From Brachycybe producta (Eukaryota; Arthropoda; Diplopoda; Playtdesmida; Andrognathidae): DNA of 64,000 bases. The notes beneath the pieces were generated by a model, which worked only from the letters and a program-made list of their open reading frames with translations, had not been told where the DNA came from and ran no database searches. Position 1 is the stretch's first letter. Every line of letters begins with the position of its first letter. Shown here one piece after another: positions 48,171-58,200 of this stretch. The position numbers and the translations under genes were made by a program. The DNA lies in assembly GCA_036925085.1 (NCBI GenBank), contig JAUPFP010000023.1, forward strand, positions 2,245,778-2,309,777, read 5' to 3'.

Positions 48171-49359
48171 GTTTGAAAAATCAGCTGTTCGTAAATCATC
48201 TTTAAGACTTTTACGACTTTTAATTTGGAGATTTTTTACATGATGATAATACACATTCTTGGTCACTTCCTGATTCCTGACCGTAAATATCTTCTCGAGA
48301 TCTTATTTATCATCTTCTAAGAATATTTTAGGCCCAAATTCAAGAAAAATACTTTATGCTTGAACTTTCAACTTGAATCCTCAGAGCAGGGTTCAAGCAT
48401 AAGAAAAAACTGTGCATAGCTACATAAATAAATTAAACCAGAGTGGGAAAAAATGATTTTTTTATTAAAATTATTAGAATAAGCAGTATTTTTACATTAA
48501 AAATTTAAAGGAATGTGCCATTTAATTATTTTTTTTTAAACTTTAATACTTTCAATATTTTCAAATTTAACTTTAGTTTTAACTACTCCAGTTAGGAACG
48601 AATAGCCTAGCTTATTTTATAACTAACAACATAATGAAATTTTAATTTATCTAAAAAACATTTAAAAAAAGATTCCGAAAATCCGATTTTTTTAAAAAAA
48701 AAATCAATCCACGTTGTTTGAAAACCCCTGTTCTGAGTTTTCAAGTTAAAGTCGAAGTGCTAACTATTAACCATGAATTTCGCCCCTGAAATGACTTGTC
48801 TGTTTGCGTGTGTGTTTTTTTGTGGGGGGGGGGGGGATAAACTTTAACCCCTTCAGTCATTGTGCGCCACTTTTATTTAACTATATTCACTTTAATTGAA
48901 ACTTTGCATTATTTATTGCCCACAATGTTGAAATGAAATTTCGGATGAATTGCTTACGACGTTCGTTTGGTTGTATGGTTTGTTGATAATGTGGTAATAT
49001 TCTATTGCTTTCGTCGCCTAATAAATTTTCATCGTAGTGGAAAATTATATATATATGTGTATATATAAAAACATAACCGCAAAACTGGTGACTACATTTT
49101 TATTTGTCTTCAGCTAATAACATAATCAGTTTTGTGTGTGTGTGTGTGTGCCTGAGGGGGAGAAGCATGTTCTTAAAAGTAAATTGAATATGAGACACTA
49201 AAAAAGGTATTTTATATCACATTTTTTAAAAAAAGAAATCTAAAAACATTTTGTAGAAATAGAACTGTTTCCAAGTTTTATAAATGATTCACATGGTTTT
49301 TAAAGTGTAAATGCACCTCTAAATCTATTTTGGTTATTTTCTGTCTTTTAGAAAAAAAA

Positions 49360-49640
49360 AATTAAAAGAAACTAGGAAAGTGTTTTAGAAACTAGAAGGA
49401 TAATTCAATCACTTAATGGTACTTTCATGTGGATATATTTGACAATAAGCATTTTTTATGTCAATTTGAATTGTTCCAACTTTAATTAAGCAAATATATT
49501 TTTTTTTAAATTTTTGTTTATAAAAAAAGTAATTTTGAAAGATACCAACGTGAAAACGCTATTAAGTGGTTTGGCTACCAGTCTAGTTTTTAAAACATTT
49601 TCAATTTTCCTTATTGTTACTTTTGAAACGCAGAATAACC
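49360..49640. repeat. Family P palindrome, copy 13
   Basis: AGAAACTAGGAAAGTGTTTTAG and AACTAGAAGGATAATTCAAT to the left; TTTTGAAAGATACCAACGTG, TAAGTGGTTTGGCTACC and TTTTGAAACGCAGAATAACC to the right. The short open frame at 49514 is part of the repeat. Confidence 0.65.
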
Positions 49641-49686
49641 ATTTTTATTTTCTCCAAAAAAAACACATCTTAAATGCTAAGGTGAA

Positions 49687-49901
49687 CAGGGCCAGGATTA
49701 TCCATAGGGCAAGGTGGGCAACATGCTCAGTGCTCGGACTGGATTAAATACGAATTAAACGACATGAGTCGATACAGAAATATGAAATAGGCCTACAATT
49801 AATAATATTTATCGACTTCGTCATCGCCTATAAGCAGATATAATATCTATGAGCCCTATGTTGGTTGTGCCCGGGCCCCCAAAGGCCTTAATTCGGCCCT
49901 G
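49687..49901. mobile_element. Small element with CAGGGCC ends
   Basis: CAGGGCCAGGATTATCC at the left and AATTCGGCCCTG at the right are short inverted termini of the hAT CAGGG type. No matching 8-bp flanks could be seen, so the insertion is old or an end is misplaced. Confidence 0.5.
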
Positions 49902-51534
49902 AAGTTGGAAAAACCAAGTATTTTTTTTTTCAGTATAGGTTTTTCTACACTTTAAAAAAAAATCTTGTGCAACTCAAAAATATTTGAAATCCAATAAAAT
50001 ACAAGTATATATCAATCATTTATTAAGTTCCTGCAGTTGCATTATGTAGGTGTATTTCGTTTTTGTGAAAGGAATCACCTATTTTACGGTATATACAAGG
50101 TGGTGACCATAAAAGAAGAACCACAATCTGATAGTTTACAACTGTGGTATATAGTTTCTATGCCGGAGGCACCTAATGAAAAATTCAAGAACAGATTTGA
50201 TTGTTATTTATTGTTCCAATATGAAAAGACTTTAACAATGTTTATCTGACGTCTTCATTAATTTTTTTTTTCCTAGACTAAATATATTTAACGGTTATTT
50301 ATTTATGTGCGTACATGTGTGCGTGTCCTCTTATCTTTGTGAATGTGTCACAATGGTTTCATTTGAAAACGACCACATTTGTAGTGAAGGGTGCGAGCAG
50401 TTGATGTACATGTAGCTAGGGTTTTGGCTCCTGAAGCAAGGTGTTAAAAAGCGCCTGAAACCAAGAAAGAGAGAGTAAAGGGCTCCTACAATCGTGCCCT
50501 TTTCAACGGTTCTTCCCGAAGAAGTTGTTCACCAAAATTATTCAATATATTTTGAGTATTGACCAAGGATCAATAAATATCAAATTATATGACTATGTAA
50601 TAGGCTACAAGCTATAGGCTATGTAATAGGCGTTCAGATTTTGGTTTTGAGGTCCATCTACTCATTTGTACTACTTTGGGTTGTCATTTCGGCGCCCTCT
50701 GACCCCGCCGCCCAAACGACATTTCCTCCTCACTATACCACTGGTGAGAACTAGCATATTTGACCAGATAGAAATTCAGTATGGTGGAGTGTGGAGCTTC
50801 TATTAACAGCAGCACTTATAGAATGCAAATGTAGGATTGCGATCACTCACTCAGGATGTAACACATCATTTCAAATGGTTCTTTTTGTCGTGACCAAGTG
50901 TCATCAATCTCATCATACTAGAAAAGGTCCTGTATAGTCATTTTTTGAAATAAAGTTATATACTGGTAGTTTTAGGTTGTTCCAATTTCGTCTTTTTCAT
51001 TGTTTGCTTTTTCTCTTCCTATCTGTTTTTGTTCAAAGAGATTGCATGTCATAATGTTTTAGAATGTAATAATAATCAGCAAGCAGCCACATTTTTTTAA
51101 TGATTTTTGCGTATACATGCATAATAAATATAGTAAGTACTACAGTATAGTTGTAGATCATCATGATGCATAAATGCATATTAAAGTATAATGTTCAGTA
51201 TATGTTGTAGTTGTAGCCGTACAATATAGGCGTATACACACACGGTATAATAATAATATATGCATTATTTCCATGCTTAGAACTTGTCTCTCACATTTAT
51301 GAAAAACCCACTGCAATAGTTTTACTTCTCATTATTCCGCTGCATGTTCGTCAAATTACATTTCTTTCTTTTTGATATTGTTGTTTTATTTCTACGAATA
51401 ATTTCGAAAACTTGTTGTTTAACTAGTTTTTTTTATTAAAAAAATTTAGAATTCCTTTTAAGTAAATAATTTTTGAAAAAAACTATTTTTCTTTATAATG
51501 ACTAGACACTGCATAATTTGCAATAACTACCAAT

Positions 51535-51660
51535 TAGGTATTTAGGAGCAAAATTAAGACAACTTTGAAAGTGTCTAAAGCCTAGTACACACTTGGATGC
51601 AAAGTCGCACGCGACACTATAGTATCTGGAATTGTCCAGATATCGTTCTAGTTTCTAAAG
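51535..51660. repeat. Family P, fragment 14, next to the LTR element
   Basis: AGGAGCAAAATTAAGACAAC and ATCGTTCTAGTTTCTAAAGCC are ends of the family P arms. The centre is replaced by unrelated sequence. It abuts the host repeat into which the LTR retrotransposon inserted. Confidence 0.45.
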
Positions 51661-52073
51661 CCTCGTTTACACGGTTATAGTTCTTTCGTAAAAGTAGTTG
51701 TCATGAAAGTTATGATAGGTCTCTCTCATGATAGTAACTGTGTTAGGTGTAGCATACACGTACACCTAACAAAAAAGTACTACACTTACCTTATTATTAT
51801 ATACTTACTGCGAATAACGATCGACGATCAAAGAGTAGAGTAGATTTAAAAAATAAAATGTAACTAAAAGAAATTAATTTGATAACGGTCGTTGGAGCCT
51901 ACAATCATATGATATTAAATTTCAATATCATACGATTGCTTTAATGGTTCCAATGTCCAATTAGGGGGACAAAAAATTTATTTTTTCTCTCTGGTCTGTT
52001 TTTGAGGTTCAAAGTGCACCATTTTCAATATCATGTCAATTGTCAATGACATGAAATCACGGTCATTAACTAA

Positions 52074-52922
52074 TGTAACGAATTCACCGTTTGGAATTCG
52101 TCCGTTTTTGTAAACACCCTGTAATCAAGTTGTATCGATGAAAGGTTCTCACCTCATGCTTGGGGGTGGCCGGGAGGTCATTACGACGATGACTCCCTGC
52201 CCTCCAAAGATGAGAAGAATAGCCCAAAAGTACTACATCGATGGTTAATAGGATAGATCCTAGAAGAACCATCGATGCAGAACTTTTGGACGTGAGAATC
52301 TTTACAAATTGTTAATAGGAGGATGATCGTACATCCTTCTGTATTGTTATAATTTATACATCTTATAGATGTTTTCGTTTCTTGTTAAGTGATAGTTCAC
52401 TTCTAGGTCCGAGTGTGTCCAAGAGACTTGGACACACCTGGAGCCTTTGTTATCATAATCAGATGTTTGTATTGTATTTTGAGTATAAATACAAGAGGTT
52501 GTAGATTGAGAGGACAGATCGGATAGATCAGGCAGATCGGACAGACCGTCTTTATGCTTAAGACCGATGCGATATCTCTCAATCTACAGGACTCTCTGTT
52601 TATTGAATAAAAGAGCATTTTCATCATACGAATTCAATGTGTGGACTCAGTCATTTTATGGGAGTGGGACTTAGGATTATAGCCGCCACGTAGCCGATGT
52701 TTCCACCGGACAACGAAGTCTCCAGCAGCCGAGTGTAAGACGACATCTCTACAATATTCTCTACCACAGGTCTCCTGAGGTACCGACCCTTGTGTCCCTG
52801 GTGGTTAAGTGTGCAACACAGGAGCCAATAGACCGAAAGACTTAATCATCAACATCCATTCGACACTTCTAGATGGCTAGTAGAGATCTCTCTACTAACC
52901 CTACGGAAACGGGGATGTTACA
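52074..52922 (+). mobile_element. Nested solo LTR of another family
   Basis: The 849-bp insert starts TGTAACG and ends GATGTTACA, with CTAA at 52070-52073 and again at 52923-52926 as target duplication; the uninterrupted site is preserved in the 3' LTR. It contains TATAAAT (52483-52489) and AATAAA (52606-52611) in the order expected for LTR promoter and poly(A) signals and has no internal coding region, so it is a solo LTR left by LTR-LTR recombination. An 11-bp hairpin (GTGTGTCCAAG / CTTGGACACAC) lies at 52413-52437. Confidence 0.88.
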
Positions 52923-53156
52923 CTAATGACGTATGATTTCAACAGAGTATTCAATGGGGTAAAAGTTCGCTAGCTAGCCATGCAGCTCTGGGCTAGAAAA
53001 TAGCTCTGATTATCAACCACATGATATGTCCACATGATAATCATGTGAACAATCCAAAGGTTGGGTGACCACTACGCATTAAAATTACTTTTGCGAAAAA
53101 CAAAAAATTGACGAGTTAGTTGAAACATAGTGTCTGAAGAAGAAGGGTCGAAGCTG

Positions 53157-53231
53157 GTGGAAGAGTGAGTGAAGAGTGGAAGAGTGAGTGAAGAGTGGAA
53201 GAGTGAGTGAAGAGTGGAAGAGTGAGTGAAA
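53157..53231 (+). repeat. 19-bp tandem repeat in the 5' LTR
   Basis: Four units of GTGGAAGAGTGAGTGAAGA, the last one slightly changed. Purine-only apart from T. The same array occurs in the 3' LTR at 62897-62971. LTR tandem repeats often act as promoter or enhancer elements; that role is inferred. Confidence 0.9.
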
Positions 53232-53821
53232 GGGAATTGAGTGATTGTGTGTGTGTTGCAACAGAGTTCTACACGGAAGATGGACCCCGAAATATTGTGA
53301 GTTACAAAAAATTCATAAAAAATTTATACATCTTATACAATATACACTTATACATATATATACACTATGTATATGTTATAAAGTAAATTCATAACTTAGA
53401 CACTAAGGAGCAGAATGAATTCTAATTAAATGTGTTTGGGTGAATTAGAACTTGATTGCATTGGGCTGAGTTGAATTCAGAGGGATTCAATTTAGCCTGG
53501 GACAATCAGGTTCCTCCGTAAACAATTAGACCCTTAGTCCAGACCTAGTTGTAATTATACCAAAGTAACAGACCAGAGCAAAGTGTAAAACAGTCCCTAC
53601 CACCCCTTTTTTCTTATTGTACTCTTTTGTGAACAAATAAATTTAACCTCTTTAGCAAAACAACAAGTTTCCCTTTTTTGATTGGAAGTACCAGAAGAGG
53701 GGGGGTAATACGGCTGAACCTCAGAGCTTCATTGCTCTTACACCTGAGGTCATCATAAGACATCTTTGTAAGCGCTTTTCTTTAAGCCAACTTTAGTTGG
53801 TGAAAAGCGCCCAACAAAAAG

Positions 53822-53839
53822 TGGCGTCGTGAACAGGAT
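53822..53839 (+). other. Primer-binding site
   Basis: TGGCGTCGTGAACAGGAT starts five bases after the 5' LTR. The leading TGG is the complement of the tRNA CCA end, as required for minus-strand priming. I could not assign the tRNA with confidence. Confidence 0.75.
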
Positions 53840-54184
53840 TTAATCGATTTTTTTTTCATTTTCACTTGGCCTGGTCTTTTGTAGTGGTATGAGTATTGGT
53901 TCATTTGTGTTTAGAAATTAAGTAGCATTAAGAGGGGGGTATGCATGCGATGCGCAAAGGAGTATCACTTACTGCTAAATTGTCCACACACCTACACAGC
54001 GCGAATTTTGCAAACACGAAGGCTCAAAAAAGCAGCCTGTAACTATGTAAATGGACAATAGCAACAGCACTTGTAATAGAAGGCGGATATTAAACAAAAG
54101 GTAACAATAAACTCATTATAACAGGAACCATTTTCGGAAGACGAAGAAAAAATTGAATTAATTGTGTCGAAGAATAATTATAAA
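53840..54184 (+). other. Retrotransposon leader
   Basis: A 345-bp untranslated leader between PBS and gag. The frame upstream of the gag ATG is open only from the region around 54160. It may carry packaging or splice-donor sequences, but no strong donor could be singled out. Confidence 0.6.
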
Positions 54185-55276
54185 ATGACAGATAATGCGG
54201 AATCCTCTACTTCTCAAGGGAACAGTACCCAGCTAAACTTTTCTAATTTGATTCCTACCTTTTCTGGTGACGATAAAGGACCGTCAGCCAGGGAAATCTT
54301 TGAACAGCTAGAGAAAGTGGGGGGAAAGGCTCACTGGGATCAGGAGTTTATGATCCTGGTTTTCAAATCAAAATGCAGAGGGCTTGCTGCCGAATTCTTC
54401 AGAGATCATCCTGAAGTCAGAACCATTACGTCCTTTCCTGAGTTAAAAACTTTGTTTATTCAAAGATTTGATCCCCTGGAGGCAAGGCAGACTCTTCAAC
54501 AACGGTTTATGGAGGCTAAACAGGCACACACAGAGTCTGCAATAGCATATATTTCTCGAGTAAAAACTCTAGGAAGGGTTTTTACCGGAGAAATGCCTAC
54601 CGTAGAAGAAATTAGATTAAGGGATAGGATGATACAAACACAACTACTTAGAGGCCTTCCACCAAAAATGAAACGATTTGTGCTGACTAGGAACCCTGAA
54701 ACCTTAGAAGATACTATTAAGGCAATCTTAATAGAAGAGGAAAACGAAAAGTTAACGAGTTTAAAATATGGATTGAATGCCTTGGAAACAGAAGAAAAAG
54801 AAAAAACGGACTTGCAGAAATTAGAAGAAAAGGTGAAGAATCTAGAGCAGCAAAATAAAAATGAAATAGCAGCTCTAGATGAAAAATATAAGAAGGAATT
54901 AGAAAAGGCATATGAAATCAAAACAGAAAAATCTAATATGGAATGTTTTAATTGCCACAAGCACGGGCACTTTGCAAATGAGTGCAGAGCCCCAAAACAG
55001 TCAGGTTTCCATAGGAACCCACCAAGAAGACCCTTTCAACAGCCAACCCAGGCCCATGCCTCTTTTTCAATACAGTGTTACAACTGTGGGAAAATGGGAC
55101 ACATGGCTCGAGACTGTTGGTCAAAGGCCCAATTAGGTAAAAATACCTCTTCACAGTGTTTTCATTGTGGAAAGAGCGGACATTTTGCACGGGATTGTCG
55201 TAACCGAAATGTTGGAAGACCGCAACCAAGGAATGTTAGATATCAGTCCAGACAAGACCCTAGAAGGGGAAACTAA
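54185..55276 (+). CDS. Gag polyprotein with three CCHC zinc knuckles
   Basis: 363 residues from ATG 54185 to TAA 55274; open frame extends seven codons upstream but without ATG. The N-terminal half (about residues 40-190) is a retrotransposon gag capsid domain (FEQLEKVGGKAHWDQEFMIL, LEARQTLQQRFMEAKQAH, LLRGLPPKMKRFVLT). A Lys/Glu-rich coiled-coil segment follows (about 200-255). The nucleocapsid has three CX2CX4HX4C knuckles: CFNCHKHGHFANEC, CYNCGKMGHMARDC and CFHCGKSGHFARDC, which bind the genomic RNA. The last ~110 bases overlap the pol frame. Confidence 0.93.
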   Translation: MTDNAESSTSQGNSTQLNFSNLIPTFSGDDKGPSAREIFEQLEKVGGKAHWDQEFMILVFKSKCRGLAAEFFRDHPEVRTITSFPELKTLFIQRFDPLEARQTLQQRFMEAKQAHTESAIAYISRVKTLGRVFTGEMPTVEEIRLRDRMIQTQLLRGLPPKMKRFVLTRNPETLEDTIKAILIEEENEKLTSLKYGLNALETEEKEKTDLQKLEEKVKNLEQQNKNEIAALDEKYKKELEKAYEIKTEKSNMECFNCHKHGHFANECRAPKQSGFHRNPPRRPFQQPTQAHASFSIQCYNCGKMGHMARDCWSKAQLGKNTSSQCFHCGKSGHFARDCRNRNVGRPQPRNVRYQSRQDPRRGN

Positions 55277-58200
55277 AGGCTTCCCCTATAAAAACGCGTA
55301 CATGGGGAGGATAAGAAAAGGAACGCGTCTCATATTTAACCCATTAGGTACTAATTCTTCTTGTCCGATATTTTTGGCAACGGTACAACACAACTTAGTC
55401 AAAATTCTTTATGATACAGGGGCAGCAATATCAGTTGTTTCGAGGAGTTGTTTTGAAGAAGTAAAAAGAAACTTCCCACACAAGGTGAAGCCTATTCCTA
55501 GTTCTGAACTTTTAGAAATAGTAGCAGCAAATGGGAAGCCATTTCCTACAATTGGTGTGTACAAAATTCCAGTAAAAATTAGATCCACCATTGTTCAAGT
55601 ACCTATGCATGTTAGCTGTAATGACTTGCCGAGGAAATATCATATGATCTTTGGCATAGACATTATTAAGAAACTGGGCTTAACTTACGAGCCAGTTAAA
55701 GATATCATTTGGTATAAAGGACAGATGGTTAGGACGCAGACTGGTGAACTCAAACAGACAATTAATTTGTTACAAAAGGTAACAAAGGCACATAAAACAA
55801 ATTCAAGGGAATGGATCCAGGAGTGTTTGGAAAATACAAATAACACATTCAAAGGAATGTTAAAACAAGTCCTCGAGGCAAATGCGGATTGCTTTGCCAA
55901 TAATTTAAAGGAACTCACTCCTACACACATAGTGGAACAAGAAATAGAATTTTCAGACAAAACCCCAGTTTTTATTCGCCCATATAAGGTTCCGCAAAAG
56001 TTAGAGGGAGTAATGCAGGAAAAAATAGATGAATTATTAACAGCAGGAATTATCAGATCTTCTGTTAGTCCATATTCTGCACCATGTATGTTAGTAGGCA
56101 AACCAGATGGAAGCCATAGGCTCGTAATAGATTACAGGGCCCTTAACAAAAAAGTTGTCGGGGACAAATATCCCTTGCCAGAATTGCTTAGTGTTAGCAA
56201 TCAATTGGGAAATGCTAGGTACTTCACAACTATCGATTTAGCTAGTGGGTTCTATCAAATTCCAGTGAGAGAAAGTGACAAAGCAAAATTGGCTTTTAGC
56301 ACACCTTTTGGACACTACGAATTTAATCGATGCCCAATGGGACTAAAAACCTCTCCTAGTGTATATCAGAGGTTGATGGACAACGTATTGCAAGGACTTA
56401 AGGGAAAAATCTGTTTTGTATACATGGATGATATAATCATCTATAGTAGTACCCCAGAAGAGCATGTTCTGCGTTTGAATTTAGTATTCCAGCGATTGCG
56501 AGAAGCAAATCTAAAAGCAAAACCTTCCAAGTGTGTTTTCATGAAAACAGAAATCAGTTATCTTGGACACACTTTTACAGAGGGACAAATACAGCCAGGA
56601 GACAAGAAAATTGAAGCGGTTGCAAAATTCCCAAGACCCACTAAAATGAAAAATGTGCAAAGTTTTCTTGGTTTAGTAAATTTTTACCGAAAATTTATAC
56701 AAAATTGTGCTAAAATTGCAGCACCCTTAACACAGCTTTTGGGAAAGGATGTGCCTTTTAATTGGACAGATGCATGTGAAAGGGCATTTGAGACTCTCAA
56801 AACATGTCTAACCACATACCCTGTACTAATCACGCCAGATTTTGGAAAACCTTTTTTCTTAACAACTGATGCTTCTAACATGTCAATTGGAGCCATTTTA
56901 GAACAAAAAGTGGGTGATAAACTACATCCTATAGCTTATGCAAGTAGGAAACTAACAAAATCAGAACAGAATTACTCTACAACATGGAAAGAAGCTTTAG
57001 CATGTGTGTATGGCGTAAATTATTTTCGCTATTATCTTATGGGACGCAAGTTTACACTAATAACAGACCATCAGCCGTTAAAATACCTTATGTCTATGAA
57101 AAAGGATAAGGCTATGTTAACAAGATGGGCGCTTCAATTACAGCAATATGATTTTGAAATCGCATATCGAAAGGGGAAAGAGAATACAAATGCAGATGCT
57201 CTTAGTAGAAATCCAATAGAAGAGTTGAATGTTTTAAGTACACAATTTGATGTTTGGGAGGAAAAAATGGTCGCGAAAGATCAAGAAAATTGTGCTGAAT
57301 TAAAACCATTTTTGGAGAATTTGCATGGTTGTCCAACTTCCAAAGAAATGCAGAAGGAGGTGGAGAAGCGAAATTATGAGTTGAATACAAAGGGATGGTT
57401 AGTAAAGAGGGAGAAAGACATGATTAAATTGGTAGTACCCATAAGAAGAAGGGAGACCATATTGAGAATGTGCCATGATAATGTTTTAGCAGGACATTTA
57501 GGGATAGATAAGACAATACAGCGCATCGAAGAAAGGTTTTATTGTAAAACTTTACGAGCTGATGTAAAGCATTACTGTGAGTCTTGCATTTCTTGTCAAG
57601 AGAAGAAAGTTCCACATGGAAAGAGTCCTTTGTGCAAATTTCCACCACCCTCTAAGCCATTTGAAAGGATTGGGATGGACATTTTAGGTCCTTTACCAAC
57701 CACTGTCAATGGAAATAAATACCTCGTTGTCATCTGTGATTACTTGACTAGATATCCGGAAGCATTTGCCATTCAAGATCAGAGAGGAGAAACTATAGCA
57801 AGTGTATTAGTAAGAGAGATAATATCGAGATATGGCAGTCCAAGAGAATTAATTACAGACAGAGGTGCAAACTTCACATCTGAATTAATACACAATCTAT
57901 GTAAGATGTTCAGGATAAAGAAAATTTTTACCTCAGCGTATCACCCACAAACTGATGGATTAGTTGAAAGGTTTAACCGTACCTTGACCACCATGTTATC
58001 ACACTATGTGGATAAATCGCAGAGAAATTGGGATGAGGAACTTCCTCTAGTTCTTATGGCATATAGGAGTGCTGTGCACTCAAGTACCAAAGAAACCCCA
58101 TACTTCTTACTGTACGGTCAAGACATGAGTTTGCCTTTTGACTTAGTCATACAAAAGCCAGAACCAATATACAACATAGACGACTATGTTAAAGTTTTGA

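Larger units (their letters stand above)
44670..51740. other. Region upstream of the channel gene, repeats only
   Basis: It should contain the channel 5' UTR and promoter, but no element can be pinned down. No protein gene was supported on either strand. Content: hAT-like remnants near 46100-46395 and 49687-49901, nested fold-backs 46568-47270, family P copies at 47890 and 49360, microsatellites (GT near 49132, AT near 49048) and a worn GC-rich patch 50680-50760. Confidence 0.6.
51741..53816 (+). repeat. 5' LTR, enlarged by a nested insertion
   Basis: 2076 bp, of which 853 (the 849-bp insert plus one 4-bp duplication) are absent from the 3' LTR; without them it is 1223 bp, the same length as the 3' LTR. 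TG..CA ends. It holds a 19-bp tandem repeat array (53157-53231), a TATAAA (53377-53382) and an AATAAA (53636-53641), suggesting U3, R and U5 parts, though R limits cannot be set. Confidence 0.93.

Noticed and set aside
33343-49747. Recurrent short frames containing VFxxQN..K and LETR-like strings (33343, 47767, 49514)
   Set aside because: They are translations of the arms of the family P palindrome; copies are frameshifted and not conserved as protein.
49687-49901. A full hAT transposon
   Set aside because: Only ~215 bp with CAGGGCC ends; no transposase and no 8-bp duplication visible.
52403-52627. A 74-codon minus-strand frame in the nested insert
   Set aside because: It crosses the TATA and AATAAA signals of the solo LTR; chance frame.
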